Shown: piece by piece, positions 25,602-33,324 of the stretch | Layout: every line of letters starts with the position of its first letter | Numbering within the stretch: the first letter of the stretch is position 1 | NCBI GenBank assembly: GCA_030247555.1 | Contig: JAOTSD010000030.1 | Span: 1-47,546 of the forward strand | Source of the DNA: Siculibacillus sp. | GTDB taxonomy: Bacteria > Pseudomonadota > Alphaproteobacteria > Rhizobiales > Ancalomicrobiaceae | Direction of reading: 5' to 3' | Length of the DNA stretch: 47,546 nt | The notes under the pieces: generated by a model | Database searches by the model: none | Seen by the model: only the letters and a program-made list of their open reading frames with translations | What the model was told of the DNA's origin: nothing | Position numbers and translations under genes: made by a program

Positions 25602-25721
25602 TCAGCCCCGCGGCGGCGACGCTTCGTCGCCGAGCTGATCGCGGAACTCGTACCACATCACGTTGATGACCCCGATCGCGGCGGCCGCCGTGACGCCCAG
25701 GATCCAGGCGAAGTACCACAT
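25602..25721 (-). CDS. cydX: CydX, small subunit of cytochrome bd oxidase
   Basis: A membrane protein of 39 residues: MWYFAWILGVTAAAAIG at the start, one helix, then VMWYEFRDQLGDEASPPRG. The MWYFAWILG opening and the WYE sequence after the helix are the hallmarks of CydX/YbgT. In characterised bacteria it stabilises the haem groups of CydAB. A strong GAGGAGGT ribosome site precedes the ATG, and the gene starts 15 bases after the cydB stop. Confidence 0.93.
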   Translation of the reverse strand: MWYFAWILGVTAAAAIGVINVMWYEFRDQLGDEASPPRG

Positions 25722-25736
25722 GGGAGACCTCCTCGT

Positions 25737-26888
25737 TCAATAGGCCGAATGGGCGCGGGCTTCGATCTCTTCCGCCGTGACGCGGCCCCACATGTTGGCG
25801 TAGCACCACACGGTGTAGGCCAACACGATGGGCAGGAAGATCACCACCGCCCAGAACATGACCGTCAGCGTGAGATGGCTCGAGGGCGCATCCCAGACGG
25901 TCAGGCTCGAACGCGGATCGATGCTCGACGGCATGACGAAGGGGAACATCGACAGGCCCGCGGTACCGATCACGCCGACCATTCCGAGCGCGCTGGTCAC
26001 GAAGGCGAGGCCGGGACGGCCGAGCCGAGCGAGCAGCGAGGTCAGCAGCGGAGCGGCGAGGCCGAGCGCCGGTACGAGCATGGCGAGCGGCAGGTTCCGG
26101 TAGATGTCGAGCCAGGCGCCGGGCGCGCGCACCACTTCCTTGGCCAGCGGATTCGGCAGCGCCGAATGGGCCGGTTCGGAGACGATGCGCCAGCCGTCGA
26201 TGCCGAGCCACAGCCAGACTCCGGCGAGGGCGAAGGCGACGGTGACCACCGGCGCGGCGAGGAAGACGAAGCGCTTCGCCCGCTCGGCCACCGCACCGCT
26301 CGCCCTCAGTTGCAGCCAGACGCCGCCGTGCACGGTGAGCATGACGAGGCTGATGACGCCGGCGAGCAGCGCGAAGGGGTTGAGCAACGGCAGCAGCGCC
26401 GTCAGCAACGAGCCCTGATAGTGGGCGCGCAGCAACTCGTCGAGCCGGAACGGCACGCCCTGGAGCAGGTTGCCGAAGGCGACGCCGAAGATCAGCGACG
26501 GGATGAAGCCGCCGGCGAACAGGCCCCAGTCCCAGGCGTTGCGCCAGGTCGGGTTCTCGATCTTCGAGCGGTAGTCAAAACCGACCGGTCGGAAGAACAG
26601 GGCGAAGAGCACCAGCAGCATCGCCATGTAGAAGCCGGAGAAGGCGGCGGCGTAGACCGCCGGCCATGCGGCGAAGATGGCGCCGCCGGCGGTGATGAAC
26701 CACACCTGATTGCCGTCCCAGTGGGGGCCGACGGTGTTGATGGCGATGCGGCGTTCGACGTCGGTTCTGCCGACGAAGGGCAGGAGCGTACCGACGCCCA
26801 TGTCCATGCCGTCGGCGATGGCGAAGCCCATGAGCAACACGCCGACGAGGACCCACCAGACGAGTTTCAACGTTTCATAGTCGAGCAT
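25737..26888 (-). CDS. cydB: CydB, cytochrome bd ubiquinol oxidase subunit II
   Basis: An integral membrane protein of 383 residues. Its N-terminus (MLDYETLKLVWWVLVGVLLMGFAIADGMDMGVG) and NTVGPHWDGNQVWFITAGGAIFAAWP are diagnostic of CydB. Further motifs are GFYMAMLLVLFALFFRPVGFDYR and the late SMFPFVMPSSIDPRSSLTVWDAPSS. It forms the oxidase with CydA, reducing O2 with ubiquinol electrons under low oxygen. It lies 16 bases after cydA, with a GGAGGAGAC ribosome site. Confidence 0.97.
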   Translation of the reverse strand: MLDYETLKLVWWVLVGVLLMGFAIADGMDMGVGTLLPFVGRTDVERRIAINTVGPHWDGNQVWFITAGGAIFAAWPAVYAAAFSGFYMAMLLVLFALFFRPVGFDYRSKIENPTWRNAWDWGLFAGGFIPSLIFGVAFGNLLQGVPFRLDELLRAHYQGSLLTALLPLLNPFALLAGVISLVMLTVHGGVWLQLRASGAVAERAKRFVFLAAPVVTVAFALAGVWLWLGIDGWRIVSEPAHSALPNPLAKEVVRAPGAWLDIYRNLPLAMLVPALGLAAPLLTSLLARLGRPGLAFVTSALGMVGVIGTAGLSMFPFVMPSSIDPRSSLTVWDAPSSHLTLTVMFWAVVIFLPIVLAYTVWCYANMWGRVTAEEIEARAHSAY

Positions 26889-26904
26889 GACGGTCTCCTC
26901 CGGT

Positions 26905-28479
26905 TCATTCGGCCGGGGCCGCGGCGAGAGAGCCGCCCTCGAAGTGGTAGCGACCGGTGCCGAGCGAGCTCGGACCGAGGCGGGCGAACTTCACCATCAG
27001 GTAGATCTCGACCACCAGGAGCAGCGTGTAGAAGGTGAGGAAGCCGGCGAGCGAGAAGATCAGATCGCCGGTGGTCAGGCTCGAGGTGGCGAGGAAGGTC
27101 GGCAGGACTTCGCCGATCGCCCAGGGCTGACGTCCGAATTCGGCGACGAACCAACCGAGTTCGCAGGCGAGCCAGGGAACCGGCAGCATCCACAGGGCCG
27201 TCCTGAGGAACCAGCGGTTCTGTTCGAGCCGGCCGAGGGCGTTGAGCACGAAGCCGGCGGCGAAGACGAAGAGCATGAAGAAGCCCATCGCCACCATGAT
27301 GCGGAACGACCAGAAGAGCGGCCAGATCGTCGGGATGGTACCGGCGGCGGCGGCCTTGATGTCGGCCTCGCTCGCCGCGGCCGGGTCTTCGACGAACTGC
27401 TTCAGGAGCAGGCCGAAGCCGATGTCCCTGGCGTGGGCGTCGAAGGTGGCGCGGGTCTCGGCCGACGCGTCTCCTGCGCGGATCTTCTGAAGGGCGGCGT
27501 AGGCGATTCGACCGGAGCGGATGCGCGCCTCGTGCTCCTTCTCGAGTTCGTCGAGACCCTTGATCGGCTTGTCGAGGGACCGCGTGGCGATGAGGCCGAG
27601 GGCGGCGGGCACGTGGATCGCGCTCGTCGTCTCGCGCTTCTCCTGATCGGGCAGACCGAAGAGCGTGAAGGACGCCGGCGGCTTCTGGGTCTTCCACTCC
27701 GCCTCGATGGCGGCGAGCTTGACCTTCTGGACGTCGCCGAGTTCGTAGCCGCTCTCGTCGCCGAGCACGATCACCGACAGGGCGGAGGCGAGGCCGAAGC
27801 CGACCGCGACCGCGAAGGACCGCCGGGCGAAGGCGAGATCGCGCCCCTTCAGCAGGTACCAGGAGGAGATCGCCATCACGAAGACCGAGGCCGTCACGTA
27901 GCCGGCGGAGACGGTGTGGACGAACTTCACCTGGGCGACCGGGTTGAAGAGCACCTCGGCGAAGGAGGTCATCTCCATGCGCATGGTTTCCGGCGAGAAC
28001 ACCGAGCCGACCGGGTTCTGCATCCAGCCGTTGGCGACCAGGATCCACAACGCCGAGAGGTTCGAGCCGAGGGCGGTCAGGAAGGTCACCGCGAGATGCT
28101 TGCGCTTCGACAGCTTGTCCCAGCCGAGGAAGAACAGGCCGATGAAGGTGCTCTCGAGGAAGAAGGCCATCAGGCCCTCGATCGCCAGCGGCGCGCCGAA
28201 CACGTCGCCGACGTAGTGCGAGTAGTAGGACCAGTTGGTGCCGAACTCGAACTCCATGGTCAAGCCGGTCGTCACACCGAGAGCGAAGTTGATACCGAAC
28301 AACTTGCCCCAGAACTTGGTCATGTCCTTGTATATCTCCTTACCCGTCATGACATAGACGGTCTCCATGATGACCAGGAGCCAGGAGATGCCGAGAGTCA
28401 GCGGCACGAAGATGAAGTGGTAGAGCGCCGTTGCAGCGAATTGCCAGCGCGACAACTCCACGAATGTCGGATCGATCAT
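26905..28479 (-). CDS. cydA: CydA, cytochrome bd ubiquinol oxidase subunit I
   Basis: The haem-bearing subunit, 524 residues. H21 in ALYHFIFVPLTLG corresponds to the high-spin haem ligand. GLMAFFLESTFIGLFFLGWDKLS carries the conserved acidic residues of the proton/oxygen path. The quinol-binding Q loop spans roughly 235-370 and includes GDESGYELGDVQKVKLAAIEAEWKT. GRQPWAIGEVLPT is the usual motif after it. Start chosen at MIDPTFVELSRWQFA, the typical N-terminus, with AAAGAGGAC upstream; an in-frame extension to 28542 is not needed. First gene of the cyd operon. Confidence 0.97.
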   Translation of the reverse strand: MIDPTFVELSRWQFAATALYHFIFVPLTLGISWLLVIMETVYVMTGKEIYKDMTKFWGKLFGINFALGVTTGLTMEFEFGTNWSYYSHYVGDVFGAPLAIEGLMAFFLESTFIGLFFLGWDKLSKRKHLAVTFLTALGSNLSALWILVANGWMQNPVGSVFSPETMRMEMTSFAEVLFNPVAQVKFVHTVSAGYVTASVFVMAISSWYLLKGRDLAFARRSFAVAVGFGLASALSVIVLGDESGYELGDVQKVKLAAIEAEWKTQKPPASFTLFGLPDQEKRETTSAIHVPAALGLIATRSLDKPIKGLDELEKEHEARIRSGRIAYAALQKIRAGDASAETRATFDAHARDIGFGLLLKQFVEDPAAASEADIKAAAAGTIPTIWPLFWSFRIMVAMGFFMLFVFAAGFVLNALGRLEQNRWFLRTALWMLPVPWLACELGWFVAEFGRQPWAIGEVLPTFLATSSLTTGDLIFSLAGFLTFYTLLLVVEIYLMVKFARLGPSSLGTGRYHFEGGSLAAAPAE

Positions 28480-28557
28480 GTCGGTCGAAGTCCTCTTTCG
28501 GGGGAAAGGGCCGGTCGGAAGCGGAAGCGCAACGAAAGGCACCTAACATCGATTGCG

Positions 28558-28594
28558 CATATAAGAATAAACCTACATTTCTCATATAGGAATA
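28558..28594 (-). repeat. Pair of direct repeats upstream of cydA
   Basis: CATATAAGAATA (28558-28569) and CATATAGGAATA (28583-28594) agree at 11 of 12 bases, with a 25-base period. They lie 80-115 bases upstream of the cydA start in an AT-rich patch. On the cydA strand they read TATTCTTATATG and TATTCCTATATG, candidate operator sites close to the core promoter. Confidence 0.5.
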
Positions 28595-28792
28595 TCCCTC
28601 GGCCACGAGAGCCGCTCCGATCGGGTCGAGTAGGCGCTCCCCGTCGTCGGGAAGACCCGTGTAAACCCCTGCGTCCACTGACTATTCGAGCAGCGCTCTG
28701 GCAGCGACGAGACGTTTCGTCGCATGTAGTCGCCAGTTCTCGAAAGCACGATACACGCATCAGCCAAGCTCGATGACGCATTCGTCTCGACA

Positions 28793-28806
28793 TTGACCCA
28801 TATCAA
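28793..28806. promoter_or_regulatory. FNR/FixK-type box upstream of cyd
   Basis: TTGAC, four bases, ATCAA: nine of ten matches to the TTGAT-N4-ATCAA consensus with exact spacing, flanked symmetrically by A and T. It lies about 310 bases upstream of cydA. An FNR/FixK regulator here would fit oxygen-limited induction of the bd oxidase. The distance implies a long leader or an additional promoter. Confidence 0.6.
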
Positions 28807-29004
28807 TCGAGCGCAATCGCTCTTCTTTGGCGATTCAATGCTTTTCGTATGTGATTTTATTGTATTTTATTTTGCTTTTTGATCTGAACGAAGATCAATT
28901 GTGCGGCGACCGGCGACGGCAGAGGCGACAAGGATCAACTCGAACGGCGTTCCCTCCGCGCCATCGCCGGGGGTGCGGAACGTCCACGCAAACGCCGACG
29001 GGGC

Positions 29005-29031
29005 GGACGCCGCGTTCCGAGAGCGGCGTCC
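29005..29031 (-). terminator. 9-bp hairpin downstream of the ferritin-like gene
   Basis: GGACGCCGC (29005-29013), a 9-base loop, GCGGCGTCC (29023-29031), 110 bases past the stop of the ferritin-like gene on the same strand. The stem is perfect but no T tract follows. Possible transcript end. Confidence 0.4.
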
Positions 29032-29141
29032 TTCGCTCGCCCGGTCGCCCGCGTGCGGTCGGTGATCGCGAATCGAGTGAGCCCCCGCGGCGCGGCGAAC
29101 GCCGTCCGCGCACCGACCCACCGAACGCTCCCGGACGTGCC

Positions 29142-29696
29142 TCAGGCGATCCCGCCCTTGAAGCGCTGCCCCGCCGTCCAGCGGCGGAAGGCCGGGAGGT
29201 GGCGATCGCGCGACGCCTCCATCAACCAGGTGAAGACGGCGACGAGGTCGTCGCGGTCGGCGACCGCCGGCAGCAGCCGATCGACATAGAGCCCGACGTT
29301 GTCGATCTCCGCTTCGACCGCGATGTCACAGGCGCAGGCCACGGATGCGGGCACCGCCGCGCGGACCTCCGGCGACCCGATGTGGGGATTGGGCGGCACC
29401 GCGTGTCCGTGGGCCCGCAAAACCCCCGCCAAGGCCGCGGCATGGCGCGCTTCCGCATCGACGATGTGGGCGAAGGGCATCGCGTTCGGGAACCGTTCGA
29501 GGACGGCCGAATAATAGGCGAAGGCGCGATACTCGTCGTCGAGCGCCTCGTGAACGGCGGCGAGTTGCGCATCCGTCAACGAGCGGGAAGCCAGGATCTC
29601 GGTCGCCGAGACGCAACCGGCGCCTCGGCGGTGACGACGACCGGCACCCGGTCGGCAACCACGGCCTTCTGCGATGTCGTGGGACGTCACGTACAT
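29142..29696 (-). CDS. Ferritin-like diiron domain protein (DUF2202-like)
   Basis: A protein of 184 residues. After a basic N-terminal part of about 38 residues it has a ferritin-like four-helix pattern: LDDEYRAFAYYSAVLERF, then HIVDAEARHAAALAGVLRAHG near 85. A second pair follows, with ACDIAVEAEIDNVGLYVDRLL and WLMEASRDRHLPAFRRW. The two E-x-x-H-type motifs (EARH, EASRDRH) would bind a diiron centre. The nearest family is DUF2202, of unknown function. I chose the ATG at 29696 because GGAGGT lies just before it. It diverges from an Rrf2 regulator across a 164-base gap, suggesting control by that protein in iron, redox or NO stress. Confidence 0.75.
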   Translation of the reverse strand: MYVTSHDIAEGRGCRPGAGRRHRRGAGCVSATEILASRSLTDAQLAAVHEALDDEYRAFAYYSAVLERFPNAMPFAHIVDAEARHAAALAGVLRAHGHAVPPNPHIGSPEVRAAVPASVACACDIAVEAEIDNVGLYVDRLLPAVADRDDLVAVFTWLMEASRDRHLPAFRRWTAGQRFKGGIA

Positions 29697-29829
29697 GAGA
29701 ACCTCCGAAAAGAAGCGAAGCGAGTCCAAGCTCGCCGCGGACGCCCGCCCGATGGCCGGCACCGGATCCACCGCCCGCCGCGTTTGATCGCGATCCCGCC
29801 GTGGACGCGCTCAGAATAGCGTGATAACT

Positions 29830-29844
29830 TATATTCACAATATA
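29830..29844. promoter_or_regulatory. 6-3-6 inverted repeat upstream of the Rrf2 gene
   Basis: TATATT, CAC, AATATA, ending 16 bases before the Rrf2 start and lying in the divergent region with the ferritin-like gene. It is AT-rich in a GC-rich setting. A candidate autoregulatory operator that may also overlap a promoter. Confidence 0.45.
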
Positions 29845-29860
29845 TATTTGAGGTCCGCCC

Positions 29861-30268
29861 ATGCGTATGAATGCCGCAACCAACGGCGCGTTCCGCATTC
29901 TCATGATCTGCCGAAGGGACCGGCAACTGTCGATGCAGGAGATGGCCGCGCGGTTGGGGCTGTCGGAGGCTCTGGTGCTGAAGTCGTGCCACGAGCTCAT
30001 GCAGGCGGGGCTGCTCGTCGGCAAGCGCGGGCGCGGCGGCGGCTATCGCCTGGCGCGCGACCCGGAGGGCATCCGCATCACCGAGATCGTCGACGTCTTC
30101 GAACCCGAAGAGAATCTGTTCCCCTGCCGCCTGCGGGCCGACGGCGAGTGCCGAATCGTCGAGGTGTGCAAGCTGCGTCGGGCGTGCGAGCGAGCCTACG
30201 GTGTGTTCCGGTCGGAGCTCGATCGCCTGACCATCGCCGATCTCGCCCTCGAAGACGAGGGAGTCTGA
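29861..30268 (+). CDS. Rrf2-family regulator with Fe-S cysteine triad (NsrR-like)
   Basis: A cytoplasmic regulator of 135 residues. The winged helix (about 8-65) ends in the Rrf2 signature GKRGRGGGYRLARDPEGIRI. Cysteines C89, C97 and C103 (with C109 nearby) fit the Rrf2 iron-sulfur pattern. Unlike E. coli NsrR (LTSFTDYGLR) the N-terminus is divergent (MNAATNGAFR) and residue 8 is Asn rather than the Asp ligand described for NsrR. It diverges from the ferritin-like gene and converges on a second Rrf2 gene with only 7 bases between stops. The signal may be NO, iron or redox state. Confidence 0.85.
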   Translation: MRMNAATNGAFRILMICRRDRQLSMQEMAARLGLSEALVLKSCHELMQAGLLVGKRGRGGGYRLARDPEGIRITEIVDVFEPEENLFPCRLRADGECRIVEVCKLRRACERAYGVFRSELDRLTIADLALEDEGV

Positions 30269-30275
30269 CCGACGC

Positions 30276-30752
30276 TCATGCCGTCGCCGCCGCGGCTCGG
30301 CAGGCGGAGGCGTCCGGGGCGGCGAGGTCGAGGACGTCGAGGAGTTCGTCGCCGTTGTCGGAGATCTCGGCGAGGGTCATCTCGTCGAGAGCGTCGAGGA
30401 AGGCCTCGGTCGACCGCAGCAGCGCCGGGCGAAGCCGGCAGCGACGGACGAGGGGACATGCGTCGCTCGCCGGGTCGAAGCACTCGACCAGAGAGAAGCC
30501 GTCCTCGGTCCGCCGGATGACCTCGCCGAGGCTTATGGTCGCACTCGGGCGGGTGAGCCGGAAACCGCCGCCGTTTCCGCGAACCGTCTCGATGTAACCC
30601 CAGAGCCCGAGGCGGTGGACGCACTTGACCAGATGGGCCTTCGAGATCCCGAAGGCGTCCGCCACGTCCTGCACCGTCGTCAGGTCGGGGCTGCGCACCG
30701 CGGCGATCATCAGGATTCGGAGAGTGTAGTTGGAATAGCTCGTCAGCCGCAT
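30276..30752 (-). CDS. nsrR: Rrf2-family regulator, closest to NsrR
   Basis: A regulator of 158 residues. The start MRLTSYSNYTLRILM closely follows NsrR. The recognition region is FGISKAHLVKCVHRLGLWGYIETVRGNGGGFRLTRPS. The cluster cysteines are C91, C99 and C105 (ECFDPASDACPLVRRCRL), the same spacing as in the neighbouring Rrf2 protein. Residue 8 is Asn. NsrR senses nitric oxide through its iron-sulfur cluster and represses NO-protection genes; nearby candidates are the ferritin-like gene and the NO-tolerant bd oxidase. The tail of about 35 residues is longer than usual. Confidence 0.8.
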   Translation of the reverse strand: MRLTSYSNYTLRILMIAAVRSPDLTTVQDVADAFGISKAHLVKCVHRLGLWGYIETVRGNGGGFRLTRPSATISLGEVIRRTEDGFSLVECFDPASDACPLVRRCRLRPALLRSTEAFLDALDEMTLAEISDNGDELLDVLDLAAPDASACRAAAATA

Positions 30753-30866
30753 CGCTGCCCGCCGTGCACATCACCCGCCCGCCTCGCCGGTGGTCCGGGC
30801 ACACGATGGGCCATGACGCATCCTATAGAGCAGAACCGGGGTCACCGGAAGCGTCCCCGACGGAGA

Positions 30867-31877
30867 TCAGGACCGCCGGACGAGGCGATGGGCGAGCAGG
30901 ATGTCTTCGGAGCGCTCGCCCGACCACCGCGCCTCGAGCTGTGCGACGATCGCCGCGCCGTAGTCCTCGTAGGGGACGTGGACCGAGGTCAGCCAAGGAG
31001 CGATCCAGGCGTTGAGCGGGTTCTCGTCGACGCCGATGATCAGGCAGTCCTCGGGCACCGCCACTCCGGTCTCGTGGGCATGGCGCCAGGCGCCGTAGGC
31101 CATCTGGTCTGAGACGCACATCATCCCGGCCGGCCAGCCTCCGGCGGCGACGAGGCCGCGGATGGCCTCATAACCGCTCTCGAGATGGGCGCGACGATCC
31201 GAGCGGCCGATGCGGATCGCCCTCTTCGGTACGCCGCGTTCGACGAGACGTGCGGAAAAGCCGATGACGCGGTCGGCGATGGCCGAGGACGAGAGCGCGG
31301 AATGGAGGAGCGCCGGCCGCTCGATGCCGGCGTCGAGGAGGAAGTCGGCCGCCTCGCGCCCCGCCCCGACGTCGTCGATGCCGACGAAGGGTGCCGCCGG
31401 CAGGCCGCGTGGCTGGCGGCGGCCGACCAGCACCGCCGGTTCGTCGCGCTTGAGGAAGGCGGCGAGCCCGTGGCTGGCGACGCAGGAGACCAGCACGTAG
31501 CCGCGGACGGAATGCGCCCGCATCGCCGCGAGGTAGTCGTCCTGGATCTCCGGGTCGTCGTGAGTGTCGCACAGCAGCGTCACATGGCCGATCGCCCGGA
31601 GCGCGGCTTCGGTCGAGGAGGCGATCGCCGCCATCGCCGGGTTGTCGAGATTGGGCACCAGCATCGCCACCAGACGGCTCTCGCCGCGCCTGAGGGCTCG
31701 GCCGAGCGAATCGGGGCGATAGCCGTATTCCTCGATCAGCGCCTGGATGCGCGCCACCGTCTCGGCATTGGCACGGTTGAGATGGCCGTTGACGACCCGC
31801 GACACGGTCGAGATCGACACCCCCGCCCGCGCGGCGATGGTCGCCAGTGAAGCTCGTCGTCCTTGCGCGCCGTTCAT
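30867..31877 (-). CDS. LacI-family transcriptional regulator of the sugar ABC operon
   Basis: A repressor of 336 residues. The LacI helix-turn-helix is SLATIAARAGVSISTVSRVVNGHLNRANAETVARI (about 9-45), followed by the hinge helix and a periplasmic-binding-like ligand domain beginning RRGESRLVAMLVPNLDNPAMAAI. Start chosen at MNGAQGRRAS because GGAGGTC lies 8 bases before; an ATG at 31901 is in frame but lacks this. It diverges from the transporter operon across 169 bases that contain a perfect 22-bp palindrome. The inducer is presumably the imported oligosaccharide or its product. Confidence 0.92.
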   Translation of the reverse strand: MNGAQGRRASLATIAARAGVSISTVSRVVNGHLNRANAETVARIQALIEEYGYRPDSLGRALRRGESRLVAMLVPNLDNPAMAAIASSTEAALRAIGHVTLLCDTHDDPEIQDDYLAAMRAHSVRGYVLVSCVASHGLAAFLKRDEPAVLVGRRQPRGLPAAPFVGIDDVGAGREAADFLLDAGIERPALLHSALSSSAIADRVIGFSARLVERGVPKRAIRIGRSDRRAHLESGYEAIRGLVAAGGWPAGMMCVSDQMAYGAWRHAHETGVAVPEDCLIIGVDENPLNAWIAPWLTSVHVPYEDYGAAIVAQLEARWSGERSEDILLAHRLVRRS

Positions 31878-31925
31878 CGAAATGACCTCCGTCGCGTTCA
31901 TAGTGGATTCTACACGGCTTGACAT

Positions 31926-31947
31926 CTTTGGCAAACGTTTGCCAAAG
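31926..31947. promoter_or_regulatory. Perfect 22-bp LacI-type operator
   Basis: CTTTGGCAAAC (31926-31936) followed immediately by its complement GTTTGCCAAAG (31937-31947). The central CG and even symmetry are typical of LacI-family operators. It lies between the LacI gene and the ABC operon, about 50 bases from the repressor start and 100 from the binding protein. Confidence 0.85.
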
Positions 31948-32046
31948 TGCCGGCACAACGAGAATGCCCGGTGTCTCTCCCGATCGGAGGGGCGGACGGG
32001 CGCACCGCAGCCCCTCGAGGGGTCGTCTTCCGTGGAGGAGACCTGA

Positions 32047-33324
32047 ATGGCCAAGCACATCGCGACGACCGGCGTCATCGCCGGCGCTCTTCTCTCGCTC
32101 GTCTCGACCGCCGCGTCGGCCGAGACCGTCACCCTTCGCTATCTCTGCTATCAGGACGCGGACGAATGCGACGTCACCCGCGACCTGCTCGATCGTTTCG
32201 AGAAGCAGAACCCCGACATCAAGGTGATCGTCGACAAGGTCGCCTTCTCGGTGATCCGCGACCAGCTCGAGACCCGTCTCCAGGCCGGTGAAGGCCCGGA
32301 CATGGCGCGCACCACGACGCTGGCCGGCATGAATCGCTGGTATCTCGATCTGACGCCGCACGTGAACGCCGCCTACTGGCAGCAGAACTTCGCCGCCTCG
32401 CTGCCGTGGATGCGCTCCGGCCCCGACGACAAGGGCATCTACGGCTGGCTCACTCAGATCACCGTCACCGGGCCCTTCGTCAACAAGACGCTGTTCGATC
32501 AGGCCGGCGTCGCCCTGCCCAAGGCCGGCGCGACCTGGGACGACTGGGCCAAGGCGGCCGCCGAGGTCCAGAAGAAGGCCAAGACCTATTCCGGCATCGC
32601 CATGGACCGCTCCGGCCATCGCTTCGCCGGTCTCGCCGTCTCCTACGGCGCCAAGTATTTCGACGCGGCCGGCAAGCCGACCGCGGTGGTCGACGACGGC
32701 TTCAAGGCGCTCGCCGAGCGCATGGTGAAGTGGCACGCCGATGGCATCATGCCGCCGGACATCTGGCCGGGCGCGTCGGGCGCCAAGTGGAAGAACGGCG
32801 CCGACATGTTCATCAACGGCGACGCCGTGATGCACATCTCCGGCTCGTGGATGATCCAGCGCTATCAGACCGACATCGGCGACAAGTTCGAGTGGATCGT
32901 GCCGCCGCAGCCCTGCGGCTCCGCCGGTTGCTCGGCCATGCCCGGCGGCGCCGGCATGGTGGCGCTGAAGGGTACCAAGCACCCGGCGCAGGTCGGCAAG
33001 GTGATGGACTTCCTCGTCTCCGAGCCGATCATCAAGGAATACTACCAGCGCACCGTCCAGATCCCGGCCCATTCCGGCGTCGCCGCCAAGGGCCTCGACT
33101 ACGGGGCGAAGGTCGGGCCGGCGGCGCGGGCGGCGCTGAAGCAGTTCACCGCCGATTTCGCCAAGATCTCGCCGATCGCCCACAAGCTGCAGGCCTATCC
33201 GCGCAACCTGTCGATCTTCAACGCCTCGGTGAACTACGTCGCCCAGGCGATCACCGGCACGCTGACGACGGCGCAGGCCTACGCCAAGATCCAGGAAGAG
33301 ATCGACAACGCCGAGAAGAAGTGA
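32047..33324 (+). CDS. Sugar ABC transporter substrate-binding protein (family 1)
   Basis: A periplasmic receptor of 425 residues. Its signal peptide is MAKHIATTGVIAGALLSLVSTAASA, cut near residue 25. The mature part TVTLRYLCYQDADECDVTRDLLDRFEKQNPDIKVIV is the usual start of family 1 sugar-binding proteins. Later motifs are YGWLTQITVTGPFVNKTLFDQAG and ADMFINGDAVMHISGSWM. GGAGGAGACC precedes the ATG. The mature protein has cysteines (PQPCGSAGC) that may form a disulfide. The GH31 enzyme in the same operon suggests an alpha-linked glucoside or xyloside. Confidence 0.93.
   Translation: MAKHIATTGVIAGALLSLVSTAASAETVTLRYLCYQDADECDVTRDLLDRFEKQNPDIKVIVDKVAFSVIRDQLETRLQAGEGPDMARTTTLAGMNRWYLDLTPHVNAAYWQQNFAASLPWMRSGPDDKGIYGWLTQITVTGPFVNKTLFDQAGVALPKAGATWDDWAKAAAEVQKKAKTYSGIAMDRSGHRFAGLAVSYGAKYFDAAGKPTAVVDDGFKALAERMVKWHADGIMPPDIWPGASGAKWKNGADMFINGDAVMHISGSWMIQRYQTDIGDKFEWIVPPQPCGSAGCSAMPGGAGMVALKGTKHPAQVGKVMDFLVSEPIIKEYYQRTVQIPAHSGVAAKGLDYGAKVGPAARAALKQFTADFAKISPIAHKLQAYPRNLSIFNASVNYVAQAITGTLTTAQAYAKIQEEIDNAEKK

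Larger units (their letters stand above)
28480..29141. other. Long cyd upstream region, 660 bases without a convincing gene
   Basis: The stretch holds regulatory-looking elements rather than genes. From the cydA end these are: two 12-base direct repeats (28558-28569 and 28583-28594), an FNR/FixK-like box (28793-28806), a very AT-rich run (about 28820-28880), a 7-6-7 inverted repeat (28879-28898) and a hairpin after the ferritin-like gene (29005-29031). Short open frames here lack ribosome sites and have arginine-rich, shadow-like composition. Confidence 0.6.

Noticed and set aside
28867-29121. 84-residue frame in the cyd/ferritin intergenic region
   Set aside because: No ribosome site, no recognisable motif and a biased composition. 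The region looks regulatory.
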